From Peromyscus leucopus (lineage: Eukaryota; Chordata; Mammalia; Rodentia; Cricetidae), in the NCBI RefSeq assembly GCF_004664715.2, contig NC_051063.1, forward strand, positions 68,461,018 through 68,525,017: a stretch of DNA of 64,000 nucleotides, read 5' to 3'. Below are positions 1 to 12,140 of this stretch, piece by piece; the stretch's first letter is position 1; each line of letters begins with the position of its first letter. The position numbers were made by a program, and so were the translations under genes. The notes beneath the pieces are model-generated. The model did no database searches. It worked only from the letters and a program-made list of their open reading frames with translations, and was not told the DNA's origin.

Positions 1-300
1 ACTCTGCAAAATAAGCAACGAGTTGGAAACTCCGAGCTTCTGCCCGCGCCTCCGCGCGCACTTAAAAACACAACAACACGAACCAGGCTGCCGGGCTTCC
101 CAGCTCGGGTGCGCAGCGGCTGTTAGCTGCTTTGCTCGCTTCTATCCCGATGCAACTTTAATAACAGGAGCCAAGACTGCTCAGAAAAATCACAGCTGTA
201 GCTGGAGGCCAAAAGAAGAAGAAGAAAATCCACGAGAACGAGGTGCACCCCTCCCCCCCAGCCTCACCTAAGAGCAGGGTGGCACTGGGCTGGGCGGGGG
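1..300. other. CpG-containing GC-rich patch, possible exon or CpG-island edge
   Basis: The first 300 bases are richer in CpG than almost all the rest of the window, with a cluster near 45-62. On the minus strand a pyrimidine-rich run ending in CAG (around 210-235) could be a splice acceptor, followed by about 200 bases without repeats. No recognisable protein is encoded in any frame. It could be the end of a CpG island, a noncoding exon, or a conserved element. The window edge prevents a decision. Confidence 0.25.
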
Positions 301-1230
301 CAGGTGCCACTGGATAGATGGCTGCAGAGGGCTGGTGGCCACTGGTCGTTTTGATGGATATGATTATAAAAAAAAATATTAAAAAAGAAAAAGTCCAGAT
401 CGGTTCACAGTGGACCTCAAACCATGTCAGCTAAAACCAAAGAGACAAAAAGTGACAGCTGCGGAGACTTCACTGCAGGCAGTCAACGGCGCCTGTGATT
501 TATCGTTCCATCTGCCTCGCCGCTGTGAGGACAAGTTCCCCCTGATTTGGTTAAAATGAAAAGGACCTCAGAGAACGCAACGTGGGTTTTGAAAATGTGC
601 AGAAACTTTTTTTTTTTTTTTAATTTCCTGATTTATGTCCCTTTTCCCTTTCAGAAAGTCTGCCTGCTCAGGAGCTCAGCAGGAATCCGGGCTTGTACTG
701 CTGCCCTCATTGGGCCCAGTGGTATTGGGGTTCAGGGCTTAGCACCCCAATCCTGGCACAGTGGCACAGCATGAGGGCGCTGGGGACTGTGGCTTGCAGC
801 TTCCAAGAGCGCCTGGCAGCTCCTAGGCCCCAGGTGCACCCAGTCGCAAAGGGACAACAGGGCCACCAAGAGGGACCCCTGGGCCTGGCTACTCACTTGC
901 TCCCCAACTCTCCCAGTCTGTGAGTCCCTGGAAGTACCTCCTGCTGTCGGATTCTAATAAAAGTTTTATGTGGGTCAGCACATTTTCAACCAATTTCCCA
1001 TGACGAGGCCTGTTGGTTTCGGTGGTGCGTGGAAACTGGTGAGCTGTACTCTCTCAGGGGCCCTGACCCCGGGCACGCACTTCCTGGCTGGAGGTTTTAG
1101 GCCTCTCTCAGGTCCGACCTGGTGTCAAAAGCTGGCCTGTCTTCTGTCTCAGGATGTTGGCTTTACCTCTCAAGTGTTTCCTGAATTTTCGAAAATTCTT
1201 TCTCTGGCTGCCTTGTCCATAGTGACTTAA
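301..1230. other. Unique noncoding DNA
   Basis: No repeat family is recognised. The part at 470-600 is low in simple sequence and contains scattered CpGs and an AT-rich motif patch that could be conserved. A poly-T run sits at 607-620. Open frames here are short and have no protein-like composition. Nothing else is seen. Confidence 0.4.
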
Positions 1231-2470
1231 TGTTCAAAAAAATATTTACTTTTTTTTTTCTTTTACTTTTGAGAAAAAGAGAAGAGGGCGAAGGAAGGAA
1301 GGGGGTGGTGAGGGGGCAGGAGAGCGAGAAAGCAAGGTTTGGCAGCTACTGGATAGTAGAGCCTGCCCCCAGGGGCCAGCCCGACTCTTGGGCCATGTTC
1401 CTGTCAGGCAGGGGTCAACATGTTTTACCTCTTTTTTCATTATTCAAAATAAGTACTGATGTTATGTTTTAGCTATTTAAAAGCCAGCTGCCTTGTTCAT
1501 TTCAGATACTTCTCCTGGTATGAATGTATGTGGTAATAGCTGGTCTGTGTATCGTCTTTCACAAAATCTTGCCTTTCAGAGCCTCGGTCTTCAAATGATA
1601 TCAATCAAAATTTATGCAATTCAGAATCCATATGTATAGGGTCCCAGTTCACCTCATTTAATGATAACAGTAAACCACATGTTGTGTGCATGTCTAAAAC
1701 ACTTTTCTCCTTCTTGGCTGTGGTAACCCTAGGGGCGCTCGGCTGCCTACAGTTTGCCCAACTGCACAGCATCATACATTGATTAATACTTGGCAACAAC
1801 GGAAATCTTGAATAATAGGATGGTGAAGGAGGTAAATGCAAACTAATAAAACAAGGTGAGTGTCAATAATATTTGAAGATGTATGTTAATGTAAACAACC
1901 CAGAAAGGCCTGAGAGGCTGGGAAAGCCGGCTAATACAGGTGCTCAGAATTGGCTCTTATTAAACCGCCTTAAAGTTGATCTGCTCTCAGGAGGTGTGGT
2001 GACGTGTGGAAAAAAAAAATGATTTGCACTGGCTGGGTGAAGGGGCAGAAGGAGACCTCTGCCCTCACTCTTACCAGGCTGGCTCCAGAGGAGGCCCTGT
2101 TGCTTCTGCCCTTGTGCTTAGAGCAGAGGGAGGAGCGGAGAGAGACTCCTAAAATGGGTCCATTATTATAATGCCTGGGTGAGAAAAAAATGAAAGTGGG
2201 ATTTTAAAGACTTCATTTGTATTAGCTTTGAGACCTGGTGATAGACTGCTTGGGGTGTTTTTTGTTGTTATTTTTTTTGGGGGGGGGTGATGGATTTTTT
2301 TGTTTGATTTTTGTTTTTGTTTTGTTTTGTTTGGAAAATACTTTTCTAAGTGGTTCAGCGGGGCTTAGTTTATTGTGCTTGGCTGTTCTTTCAGATGAGC
2401 ACCTCAGGTTCATGAGAAGCCTAGCCACAGAGATGAACTCCTTAAGCGAAGAAACCCTTTATCCGATCTA
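1231..2470. other. Unique noncoding DNA with low-complexity tracts
   Basis: This stretch holds T-rich runs (about 1250-1267 and 2261-2340), a purine-rich stretch (about 1270-1335) and otherwise unique sequence. A block at 1850-2020 is AT-rich and free of repeats. I see no exon signals or recognisable coding. Confidence 0.4.
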
Positions 2471-3560
2471 TTTTTATCAAAAGCAAAACTGGTAACGGTT
2501 GGTAGTGGCAAAATGTGCTTGCCTCCGACAGGATGCATTATTTACTTCAGGTTTAATATACGTTACAAATAAGATTTGCTTTCCTGGAAAGGCAGTAAAC
2601 ATTTGGCAAGGGGCGAGCCAAGCATTTTCCTTAATTTGTTTTGGCAAATCTGAAAAATGGAGGTCGTTACACACACTTCTGCATTCCAAAAGCCGAGCAA
2701 GGAACAAATATTTTAAGGAGATTGCGGTTATAATTAAACATACCACAATGTGTTGGGGACCCAAAAGACACAGGGCTGTGCACGCCACTCTGAGGACTGG
2801 GTAGGGGGTAAAGAAACAGAAAATTAGAGACTCAGAATCTGAAAGCATTTCTTTTGGAAATTCTTTTTTTAAAAATGCAAGGAAACATCAATTATTCAAC
2901 ATGAAATTCAACGGGTTTCTTTTCCCTTAAAAGGGGGCATCTACCTATGTGGCTATTTGAATTTTTGTCATGTGATATTCAGAGTTTATATGGACAATCA
3001 TACTGAAAAATTAAGCACACTTTTGTTTTGATTAACTGTGGTTAACCGCAAGGTGAAAAACGCAGTTCTTGCCGGCCACATCTGTGTCTTCCTTCTCTGC
3101 CCGCCAAATGAGCCACGCCGAGGCAGGAAAGCTGTTGACAAATTAATACTTTAAGAAAATAAACTATGGTCATGTTCAACACAGGGCAACTTTATCCTGA
3201 TTAATTTGTGTTGGAGGCTCTCCAGCCCCCATTTACAAAGCCCCGCAGTTTGTACAAATGTAATTTCCTAATATTTACAGGAGGAAAGCCTCAGCGGTTA
3301 AGCTTCGCCTCCAGTGTGAGTTTTGTGGTTTGTAAAAAGACAATAAAAATACAGAGAGGTAATTGTAAGAACATTTGAAAAAGAAATGGAAAAAAAAAAA
3401 AAAAAGAAAGGATTTTTTTTGCCTTCCCTCTCCTCCCCCTTGCATAGCTCTATAAAAACAGGCTGTATATGCAGGGGACTGGCAGGAATGGACAGCCCAG
3501 TGTACACCGAGCAAAGTTTTAAGTAATGTAACACCTAATACTTAATAACGTATCCGTGCA
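2471..3560. promoter_or_regulatory. Candidate conserved noncoding regulatory block
   Basis: This is repeat-free, moderately AT-rich DNA with many homeodomain-type cores (TAAT/ATTA), for example the TGATTAATTTGTG stretch near 3198-3210 and AAATTAATAC near 3139-3148. The composition and lack of transposon debris resemble the deeply conserved enhancers around developmental genes. A poly-A run at 3390-3404 interrupts it. Conservation itself cannot be seen from one sequence. Confidence 0.45.
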
Positions 3561-4600
3561 ACTGAATATAGCTAAAAAGCCCACAGAACACCCACGGTTG
3601 TTCTTAACGTGACTCTTCTGCATCGTGACACAATCCATCTCTGTCGGTCTACACCGTCTTGTCATTTTATGCTCTTATTTATATCAAATGTTAGGCACTT
3701 GTCTGATTTAATAAATATGAGAGAGAAGAAAAATGCAGTTGTAATGTGTCGCTTTGTTCTGAGAATATTAAAAAAAATAACCTTTAGTTTTAATGAGATT
3801 TTTTTTCCTTCATCAGTTTACACAATTTTCCAGATGTAAAATGAGCTTTTGGCTGTAAAATATTTTATCACATTGTCTTACACAATAAAGATTAGATGTT
3901 TTCTCTCTCTCAACTGCACTGCAATTATTTTTTAGTGTTTGCAAATCATAATATCATTTAAAAACCATATTTTACACCTCATCTAAAATACTTTTATAGC
4001 TGTATGATGAAAAAAATAACATCTATTTAACTAGTCTTTTTAAGTGGCTGTTATGTGCTTTAGTGTAATTTCCCAGGAAAAGGCACAGCTACAAAAACTT
4101 AGATTTCCTTGAAAACAATTCTCCCAAGCAACATCTTTGCAAAAACCCCCGAATTTAATTCCCCAGACTGGAAAGCCCAGAGTGCCAGAATGTAAAAATA
4201 GTAGCCCTGTCATCTCACATTCATTAAGTGTGAAACTCAGAAATTAATAATGTAAAAATATGCTTTTTAATTAGTCTTACATTCTGCCCAATGTACTTAA
4301 ATGGGATCAGCGGCTCCCTAATGATTTTTTTCTTAATAAAGTATTAGCCTGTGATGCGCTGAGGTTGACAGGTATGATAAACTGGAAAGTACTTTTGGAG
4401 GCGTATGAATGATACCAAAATAGTACTTGCCCATTTAAATGTAATTAACATCAGGGAGCAATATTACAAGAGAAGCCTGCAAGATTTTTATTTCAGTTTT
4501 TTTTTTCATTTCTTACTTTATGAGTGGTTTGATGATTGCAGTGGTGATTTTATAATTTAATTACCTTTGCTGAAAGCTAAGCTTCCACTAATAGCAGGTC
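3561..4600. promoter_or_regulatory. Candidate conserved AT-rich regulatory block
   Basis: About 1 kb without a recognisable transposable element. It is rich in TAATTA, TTAAT and ATTTAAAT motifs and in repeated short words: AATGTAAAAATA occurs twice, near 4190 and 4249. This is the densest homeodomain-core region of the window and reads as a probable enhancer or other conserved element. No open frame looks coding. Confidence 0.45.
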
Positions 4601-4726
4601 AACAGGATCATAAAGCAGACTTCAAAAATATTAAAAAGAAAGTAAATTCTGTCAGATGGTCTCTGTAAGTGCCATGTACACACACTTGCTCCTGTGTAGG
4701 CAAGAGTGTTGTATGACTGTGTATGA

Positions 4727-4730
<4 letters not shown>

Positions 4731-4772
<42 letters not shown>
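4731..4772. repeat. (GT)21 microsatellite
   Basis: An uninterrupted GT dinucleotide run of 42 bases. On the minus strand it creates artefactual histidine/threonine-rich frames. Tracts this long and pure are common in rodent genomes and usually polymorphic. Confidence 0.98.
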
Positions 4773-4775
<3 letters not shown>

Positions 4776-4868
4776 CACATGTAGATTGATGCCTGTATAG
4801 AAAGGCTGCATAGATTGACAAATGCAGTATGTCAGATTTCCACAGGCTAGCTCAGATGTATGTGGTGG

Positions 4869-5200
4869 TTAGAACCACTGGAGGGGACTCTCACCACTTG
4901 GGCTCTCCAGAGAATTGGTGTTGGGAATTCTTGAATACTTCAGTTTGGCAAAAGATAGAAGATAGTCCCCAAAGTATTTGATCAACTCATCAAATGAAAA
5001 GTCATCATTGGATAAGGGGTTCAAATCAACTGTTATTGCATTATCTTCTGGTGAATGAATGTTCAAGTCTCCAGAAGACATTGACAATGCTGGATCCCTT
5101 CGTTGAAGTCACCAGCAATAAGCAGGAAACAGATTTCTTAGCTCATCAATATGCAGATTGTCGGTAGGGCAAATCAGGACTTCCCTTCTGCTTTGGGTTA
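4869..5200 (-). pseudogene. Possible degraded coding remnant (parent unknown)
   Basis: The minus strand reads about 110 codons of protein-like composition. One in-frame TGA at 5109-5111 interrupts the frame, and a TAA at 4869-4871 ends it. The segment after the internal stop is acidic with dispersed hydrophobics, including LNPLSNDDFSFDELIKYF, unlike the biased frames made by microsatellites. I do not recognise the parent. No poly-A tail follows the stop; a CA-type microsatellite lies about 100 bases downstream. It may be a fragment of a processed pseudogene or chance. The upstream boundary is uncertain; sequence to about 5700 could belong to the same insert. Confidence 0.35.
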
Positions 5201-5902
5201 GTTAAGTCCCACATGATGGTCTCTTTCAATTCAATAATCATGGAAAAGGTGACATGATGTACAGCCTGGGATGATACCTAAGAAAGTTATGAACATCTCT
5301 CTTCCTAGGAGGCCAGGCTGTGAGCAGGCTCTCTGTTGTGTCTTGGAGAAGTTCTAGAAGTCTGTAGGAGGCTGGAAGCCCATGACCTATATCTTAGGAA
5401 CTATCCTGGGGCTGTAGATCAGACAGCAGCTGAGAAGTCCTACAGTGTTAGCCATGGAACCTACATTCCTGATCTTCGTGGGGCCTCCAAAGTCTCCTTT
5501 TTATTTTACTCAAGGAGAAAGAAGACAGCAGTTTCATGGGCTCTTCCTCAGGCAGAGCTGACTAACACTCTGTGGAGCACTCCTTGCTTGCTGTCTTCAC
5601 CTGGTCAAGACCAACTAGAGTCCAGAGGCCTGGCTGTTGTCTGCGGCTGTGGGAATGAGCTCACTGATGGCTCACTGATGACCTGCCCCCATTGCTGACA
5701 AGGAGCCTGACTTAATCCAAATCTGCACAAAACTGTCCTTGTTTACTTGCCCTTCTTATGCAGAGGCTTTTATTCCTTCTCCAATAGAGATTGCAGTTCC
5801 TTAAAGAAAACATAGAAACTGTATCTTAAAAAAGAGTTGATCTTTTAGCTGTCTTCCCTGTAAACAGTTTTACCTGCTATCAATCACTTTATCTTGATAG
5901 AC
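5201..5902. other. Unassigned, possibly repeat-derived DNA
   Basis: A 120-codon plus-strand frame (5336-5698) runs through this stretch but matches no family I know. Its composition is not clearly coding. The stretch may be 5' material of the remnant at 4869-5200 or an old LTR. Nothing firmer can be said. Confidence 0.3.
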
Positions 5903-6129
5903 TGGTGGTTCTCAATCTCTCTAATGCTGCGGCCCTTCAATATAGTCCCTCATGTTGTGGTGACCCCCAACCATAAAATCATTTCCATTGCTACTTCATA
6001 ACTATAATTGTGCTACCGTTATGAATCGTAATATAAATATCTGTGTTTTTCCAATGGTCTTAGGTGACCCCTGTGAAAGGGTCATTAGTCCTCCAAGGGG
6101 GTTACAAGCCACAGGTTGAGAAATGCTGT
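5903..6129. mobile_element. URR1-type hAT DNA transposon copy
   Basis: The sequence runs from a GGTTCTCAA-type terminus to a matching inverted terminus (CCACAGGTTGAGAA, near 6110-6123). The internal part contains the characteristic TTGCTACTTCATAACT-like core and GACCCCTGTGAAAGGGTCAT. This matches my memory of URR1, a rodent-restricted nonautonomous hAT-Charlie element. The left end is diverged (CTCTCTAATGC in place of the usual terminus), so this is an old copy. I see no clear 8-bp target duplication. Confidence 0.85.
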
Positions 6130-6624
6130 GTTAGAAGAAAAGGAGATTCATAGAAAGAACCCATTTTCATCCTTCCTTAAAATCCAGTTGAACAAAATTT
6201 CAACTACAGGCTCTTGGAGAGCAGGGTAAGGTCTTTTCACATTAAATAGAGATGGGGTTGGGGTGAGGTGCTGGATTTCTAGGTCCCTTTGGGATCTCAT
6301 TCTCAAGCTTAGGACGCTGTTCTGAGCACATGCTCAGAAGAAGGAAAGAATGAAGGGCATGTTGGTTTACCCATGTGGGAAGGACCTCAGCACCACCTTA
6401 GATCCAACTCGATATCTTGGTGGTTTTCTGACACCAACTGGAATCACCATGTCTCACTTCCCCCCTCTTTCACAAACGACGTGGAAATTTGTGAAACTCA
6501 CCACATAAGGCTACCAAAAATCCAACCACTTGTCGGGGAGGGAAAGAGCAGGGGGATCGTCTTTAAAGGTCTTTGCCATGTAGATGCCTGTGTTCCGTTT
6601 TAAATTAATTAATTTACTTGCATG
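6130..6624. other. Unassigned noncoding DNA
   Basis: This has no recognised repeat, RNA or coding signal. A short frame at 6373-6603 is not protein-like. Confidence 0.35.
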
Positions 6625-6778
6625 GGGAGTATGCATGTGCCACAGCATGTGTGTAGAGGTCAGGGACAACTTGCAGGAACTGGTTCTCCCCTTCCACCAC
6701 GTGGGTTCTGGGGATCACACTCAGGTTAGCAGACGTAGTGACAAGCATCTTCATCCCTGGCACTGTGTCACTGGCCCA
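6625..6778 (-). mobile_element. B3 SINE, minus strand
   Basis: Read on the plus strand, the segment has the reversed B3/B2 signature: GTGTAGAGGTCAGGGACAACTTG, then a GGTTCTCCCCTTCCACCACGTGGG-like block, then a reversed tRNA-like head ending near CACTGGCCCA. The divergence suggests an old muroid insertion. It would be transcribed by RNA polymerase III from the minus strand if active. Confidence 0.8.
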
Positions 6779-7980
6779 TATCTAGGTTTATAATTCCCTC
6801 AGAGTGGACCCTAGGCCCTCACCTCTGCGTCTGTTTCTGGAGTTCATTCTAAGATGTCCTGCATGGTTGGTAATTAAGTCTACTTAACACCATGAATCAT
6901 GGCCAATATCATAGACTTCCCCCACTCTATAGCAGGTGATTTTTTTCCTGTTGCTATATTAGTCTATTTTTGTTGGAGAAACACACTAAAGTGACAGCTC
7001 ACTGACTAATCCAGTGCTCACTTCAATTATATTCACAGTTTCAAAAAGAATTATGCCAAAATGAATACACACATCTATTTATGTTTTTTATGTAAAATCT
7101 CACTAAACCTGAACTTTTTAGATCATTAGTGGGAAGTAACACTTATTAAAATGGTCTCTGTAATTATACTTCTCATCAAATTAAAATAAAGTTATTATAC
7201 CCATGAAGAATATTTTAAAATATAGATTCTCAAAATAGCCTAATGGGCATCCATAAAGGCTTTATTTATGGAAGATGTTTACCAATATCATTTGTGAGTG
7301 ATGAAATTGGTTCAGAGATCCCCAGGAACGTACCTAAGGGTATGAACCCTCTAAAAGAAGAGACAGCTTGTGGCACAAACTAAGAAGGTACCAGAGGATA
7401 AGAGCACCACTACCCTGAAGCCTTCCTGGGGATGTTGCAGGTGGACCAGCAGCTAAGGGTCCTCAGTGCGTATGCAGGTTAATAACACATATTTGGGATC
7501 CTGAATCCAGGCCCCAACACAGGGACTGCTGAACAGTCTGGTTTCATCAGGATTTTTAACCACCCCATCTTACCAACTGTGCATCAACATCCTTAGCTGT
7601 AGCATGAGGAACATATGGGAAACAATTTAGGCATGGTAGTTATTCCATGACCTTATAATATATTTCAGTAAGGTGCGTTCCATCGTTGAGAACCGATAAC
7701 TGTGGCTAAAAATGCTACACACAGAAGAAATGAAATATAAAATCATTAATTTATTTGCTGTGCATTGCCTTGGCTCACTTGTCCTTCTTTTCTCCTTTCC
7801 CACTTTATGCCTCCCTTTCTTAATTTCTTCCTTTTTTCTAATTCTCAACCCCAGATGTGAAGTTCAGGTGTCATTATTAAGTAGAATGTCGCTTCGTTCT
7901 TTTGGAAAATGTGACTCAGGTTATGATATTCAGGATAATTAATTTCTGTATTAAATGAAGGTCTCAAAAAGAAGTTTCAC
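6779..7980. other. AT-rich noncoding DNA
   Basis: This is AT-rich, especially 6960-7260, without recognisable repeats. It includes AATTAATTTATTTGC-type motifs near 7745-7760. The part at 7860-7980 is motif-rich and may be conserved. No coding signal is present. Confidence 0.35.
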
Positions 7981-9990
7981 TTAAGCAAAGAGAACCAGGT
8001 GTCTCTTAAACTGCTTTGATGGTTCCCATGTCCAGAAAAGTGTGTCTGGAAACTTTAGTATTAGATAGTGGTCACAAGGGTCCCTGTATGGATGGACAGT
8101 CCACATGTCACAGAAGACTTCTGAGTTAGCCATTTCCCAGTGACAGTACCAGCTGGCTGTGGGGCCCCACGTGCTCACTGCCTGCCTGGTCTTACCCCTG
8201 AGGCTGCTCCAGTCACCAGGCTGTGACAGCCCAAAAGTGTACCCTGTACCTTCTGTGGGACTTACTAAGGATTATAGTTTGCTTAAGTGGGAAATGAAAT
8301 CAGTGACATCAATGGAGACCTCAAGGCAAGACACCAGACACAGATGGATGCAAGCAGAATGCACACCAGGAGAATCCAAAACCTGCTTCTGTGGCCACGT
8401 GAGTCCCCAGTCCCAGATAGGGAGGCAGAGGACACTGGGATAGGGACATGCCTCCTCCCCTAACAGGCTCTCTTAATGGCAGATACATGCACTGGCATTT
8501 GTGCAGGTGCCGCGGGGACTGCTTGTTTACTGACTGGATGAAGGAACATGGTGCCGGGGTAGGAACTTGGGCCTGAGGGGCCTGGGAAATCCACTGCCCA
8601 CGAGCGAAGTACAGACCATAGCAAATTCGAGGCTCACTCTACTTCAAATACAAGACCGGAAAGTTTTTCTGCAGTCCCAAGAAAACAGCAGCTGATTTCA
8701 TTAAGGCTCATCCAGCTGAGTGTATATTAGTAAGTTGATATGTGTGGATGTGAGTGTGCACTTGCATGTAGGCAGACCAAGTTTACTAGCCTTCTTCAGC
8801 ATGCAGGGCTTCCTTCTAGACAAGTCTCAGCAGTGAGCCTTCTTAGTCCTGATTCCTTCAGCCCTTGGTGTGTCCAAAGTACATTCCCACTCTAAGCACG
8901 GATGGTGTGAACTCAAGAGTCCCCTGCCTTTAACCACCAGGCTTGGGGAAGGCAGATCTGAGCTAAGGTGTTCGAGAGCCAGTATTGGGACAGCAAACCT
9001 CATGCCGGGTTCTGGGAGGGGAAGGGGTGCCCTTTCATTCAGGATCCTAAATATTTATACTTCTAGTGTATCAACTGACTTCCAGCTCAGGAGCTGCAAT
9101 TGCCCTGCTGGTTGATTTTAGAAGCAGGATTGCAGCTCTGCATGAAGCACACGACATGTCCAGAGTCTGTCATGGTCAGGAATGTCCACTGCTTGGTAAA
9201 TGGCAGCTCTGTCCTAAGAACCGGACAAGAGAGGCTGGGAACAGGACAGCCAGATGCAGACCGTCCGAGGGATGTCTACCCAAACCAGGTCCATTAAAAT
9301 ATTGCCAATGAACGTGACACTTGGTCTTTAGGTTGAATGATCCTGACTCCGTTGCTGGCCAAACTGGGACACTATATTCTTTGACCAGAGGCATGATGGG
9401 CCTGGCACTGCATTGTGCCACTGGAAAATCTACAGGGCAGCAGCAGGTGGTGATGAATGGTGCCAATGGAGGGAAACCTGAGGGCTTGTGGGGCTCACCC
9501 TTCAAGAGTCTTCACCCTAGGGAGGGGTGGAAACATCAATCTGAGGGTCTGATTGCCTCTTGGGGGGTGGGCAGCCCAGGAAGGTTTGTTAATGTCTACC
9601 TTTCTGTGGCTGGTGGGGGTGGGTGAGCATCAACTTTCACTCCTTAAACCCAGACAAAGACATCCTCCTGGGCTCAGGAGCTCATTCTGCTGAGCCAGCA
9701 AAGAGTGAACCAACCGCCTACTCCTTGGCACCCTTCAAGTTTTGATTATTGACACTACTGACTTGGTAGGCCCGGAACTCCAGAGTTCCTTGGTCTCCAG
9801 AGCCTTGCCAGAGCTTCCTGTGGTATAGTCATCCTCAGGGCAACTCACCTCCAAAGAAGGACTGCGCTGTAAAACCCATAAGGCTACAGAGAGTAAGGGG
9901 GCGGAGGGCCGGGGTGGGGGCCAGCAGCACAGATCTTTCCTATTTCTTAACTAGACACTTCCACTAACGAACAGCAGATGGGGCCGCCAA
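7981..9990. other. Unassigned unique DNA
   Basis: About 2 kb of mixed-composition sequence without a confidently recognised repeat or gene. Overlapping short frames at 9066-9626 are on both strands and lack protein-like features. Poorly resolved old repeats may be present. Confidence 0.35.
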
Positions 9991-10330
9991 AACCATTAGA
10001 TTAAAAACACCGGAGGAAGACAGCCTTTCAACCTGAAAAAAAAAAAAAAAAATCCAATCCATTTAGAACCATTTCAAAATATAAGCAGGTCTCTTCTTTG
10101 TAATGTAAGGTGTCAGTGGGCCTGGTTTCTACTGGAAATTATTGGAGAGGGTCCTGACTGTAATCATGGGCTAATAAAAAGAAAAAAGCTAAGTCACTTT
10201 CTAACATGAATGCAGTAGATTAGGGACATCTCGTCCTGGTTCTTCTACGCATGTTACAGTAATTTCCAGAAAGACAAAATAATTGTCTGTTATTGACTTA
10301 ACCGCAGGAGCCCCGCCCACTGGCTAGCAC
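9991..10330. promoter_or_regulatory. Candidate conserved noncoding element
   Basis: Repeat-free AT-rich sequence with a poly-A run (10037-10053), CTAATAA and AATAATTGTC motifs. Composition resembles the other motif-rich blocks in the window. Regulatory function is inferred only. Confidence 0.35.
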
Positions 10331-10940
10331 AGAGCTGAGAAGCAACAAGCTACAGCACCCTTCGAAAGTGAGCTTGACACACACATTCAAGCATGAAAAT
10401 TGGTTGTCCTTGGGTTTATTAATTTCCACCCCTGCAGTCTGAGGAAATTCCTGTGTCGAGCTTCGGGCCACGCATGAACTTGTGTGAAAATGATGGTCAA
10501 ACAGAGGACAGAGTGGGGTCGGTCAGGGGAGTGTCTCGCTGAAAGAGCACACACACCAAACCAGGAAATCAATTTCTCCCACTTGACTTGCAAGCCAAGA
10601 AAACAGTGCTGGGAGGTCCTCTCAGGGAACTGGAGCCAGCCAGGTCCAGAGTGACCTCTGCATCTGTGCAGTGCCTTTCGCAGCTCACCTGATTTCCAGA
10701 CATGCTCGCTGCCTGCCACCCAGCAGGGGGGGGGTCCATCTGGGGAGAGAGATGAGCAGGGAGCAGATGGACAGATGCCACTTCTGGATGAGTTCGGTCC
10801 ACAAGTGTGTCCGCAGCTTGGAAGCTGCCTGGCCTGGCTGTGCAATGGGGGTCCATTGATAACCCAGGCAAGGAAGGAGAGAGCTCTCCCGCTTGCTGGC
10901 ACGAAGGCCCCGGCCGCCAGATGAGAGCTGCAAGTTCCTG
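10331..10940. other. GC-richer unique DNA
   Basis: Overlapping open frames occur on both strands, the longest a 191-codon minus-strand frame at 10387-10962. They overlap each other in different frames without any family resemblance and are best explained by a local lack of stop codons. No exon signals are evident. Confidence 0.35.
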
Positions 10941-11210
10941 CTTGTGATATAGATTGAAACAATTAACAAGTATAAGTTATTTCAAAATAAGCTTAAATCT
11001 GCATTTTATGTGTGCAAGTTCCCAGCTGTAATGGGATTATGATGTCAGCAAAGGGAGAGAGGACCGCAGCGCAGCTGCGGTGGGTCAGGGAGGTAGTCGG
11101 CAGCTGTTAAAATAGAGAGGGGATGGTGATTAATTCTTATTATGTGTTTGAAGATTTCACAACGAGTTCAAGACCGACACCTTCCCCAGGGGCATGAAGT
11201 GGGGGTGTTG
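10941..11210. promoter_or_regulatory. Candidate conserved element with hairpin and bZIP/homeodomain-like sites
   Basis: The block includes a GGATTA core (11033-11038), a TGATGTCAGCA CRE/MAF-half-site-like word (11040-11050), an E-box CAGCTG, and a perfect inverted repeat ACCGCAGC/GCTGCGGT (11063-11070 and 11074-11081) with a 3-base spacer. It ends with GTGATTAATTCTTATTATG. No transposon debris is seen. Enhancer identity is an inference. Confidence 0.4.
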
Positions 11211-12140
11211 AGCTGTCTAGATTGTGGGTTCTCCAAGGCACTAGTTTTGTTGTTTGCTTTTTAATTTTATTCTGCAATTTTTTTTTTTTCATCTCAAAAG
11301 CTCAGAATGGCTGGGAGCTCATATTTAAGACAGTGTGGAGCAGAAGATTATTGGCCCGATTTTTTGAGTCCCCTCTACTTTCTGGAGACCTTGCTAACAG
11401 TTCCAGGAGTGTGATGTTTCATGCAGGGTCCATGGGCAGCCTGGATGGAGCTGGGGGGCTCCCCAAGGTTACATCATTCCTGGTAAATATCCAGAAAAAA
11501 CAAGAATTCCAAGAGGCCCTTTTAAATTTCCCTCAAATCTAATTTCACTTGTGTCTCCAACCAGGTGATCCATTGTTTGCCTGGGGTCAGGTCCTGGGAT
11601 GAGGTCCTGGGATGGTAAGACACCAGTTCATTGCTGAGATTTTGTGTAGCTTTCATTTCTGCATAGGTTGTCTGTTCTATAGCTTTGCCCGGAGGTTGAG
11701 TGTTGTGTTCTCAAGAGGTGGGGACTACAAATTAAGAAAAGTATATACAATGTAGACAAAAAAAAAAAAAAAATGTTCCACTTAAGGGGAGGGTCGACAT
11801 AAAAGTAAATTAAGTATGAGATAAAAGATCTGGTGAACTTTTATGCAAAAAGCATTGTGAGTTACAAATTGGAGTTGAGAAATACACAGCCCCAAAGACA
11901 GTGGGGGAAGGTGGAGGTCAGCAGTTAGCAACCTAGAGGTACTGGACAGGCTCCTTATTTATTTGTAAAACTCTCTTCATCAACCCAGACGCTGCAAGGG
12001 CTCACAAAAATAGCTCTACCTGTGCCCAAGAGGGCTGCACATCTCTTGTGGATTTCTGAGACCCCTCTTCCTGCAATCGGAGCAACTCAGCCTCGGCGGA
12101 AGTTAATACTTGGGGGATGTGTAGGTTGAACTGAAAACTG
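11211..12140. other. Unassigned noncoding DNA
   Basis: This contains poly-T (11278-11290) and poly-A (11758-11773) runs and a small tandem duplication of AGGTCCTGGGATG near 11585-11615. There is no recognisable gene or complete repeat. Confidence 0.35.

Noticed and set aside
4588..4821. Histidine/threonine-rich minus-strand frames
   Set aside because: They are translations of the GT microsatellite at 4731-4772; similar artefacts occur at the other dinucleotide tracts.
10387..10962. 191-codon minus-strand frame
   Set aside because: Other frames are open on both strands in the same GC-richer DNA. The translation has no domain, no protein-like pattern and no exon signals around it.
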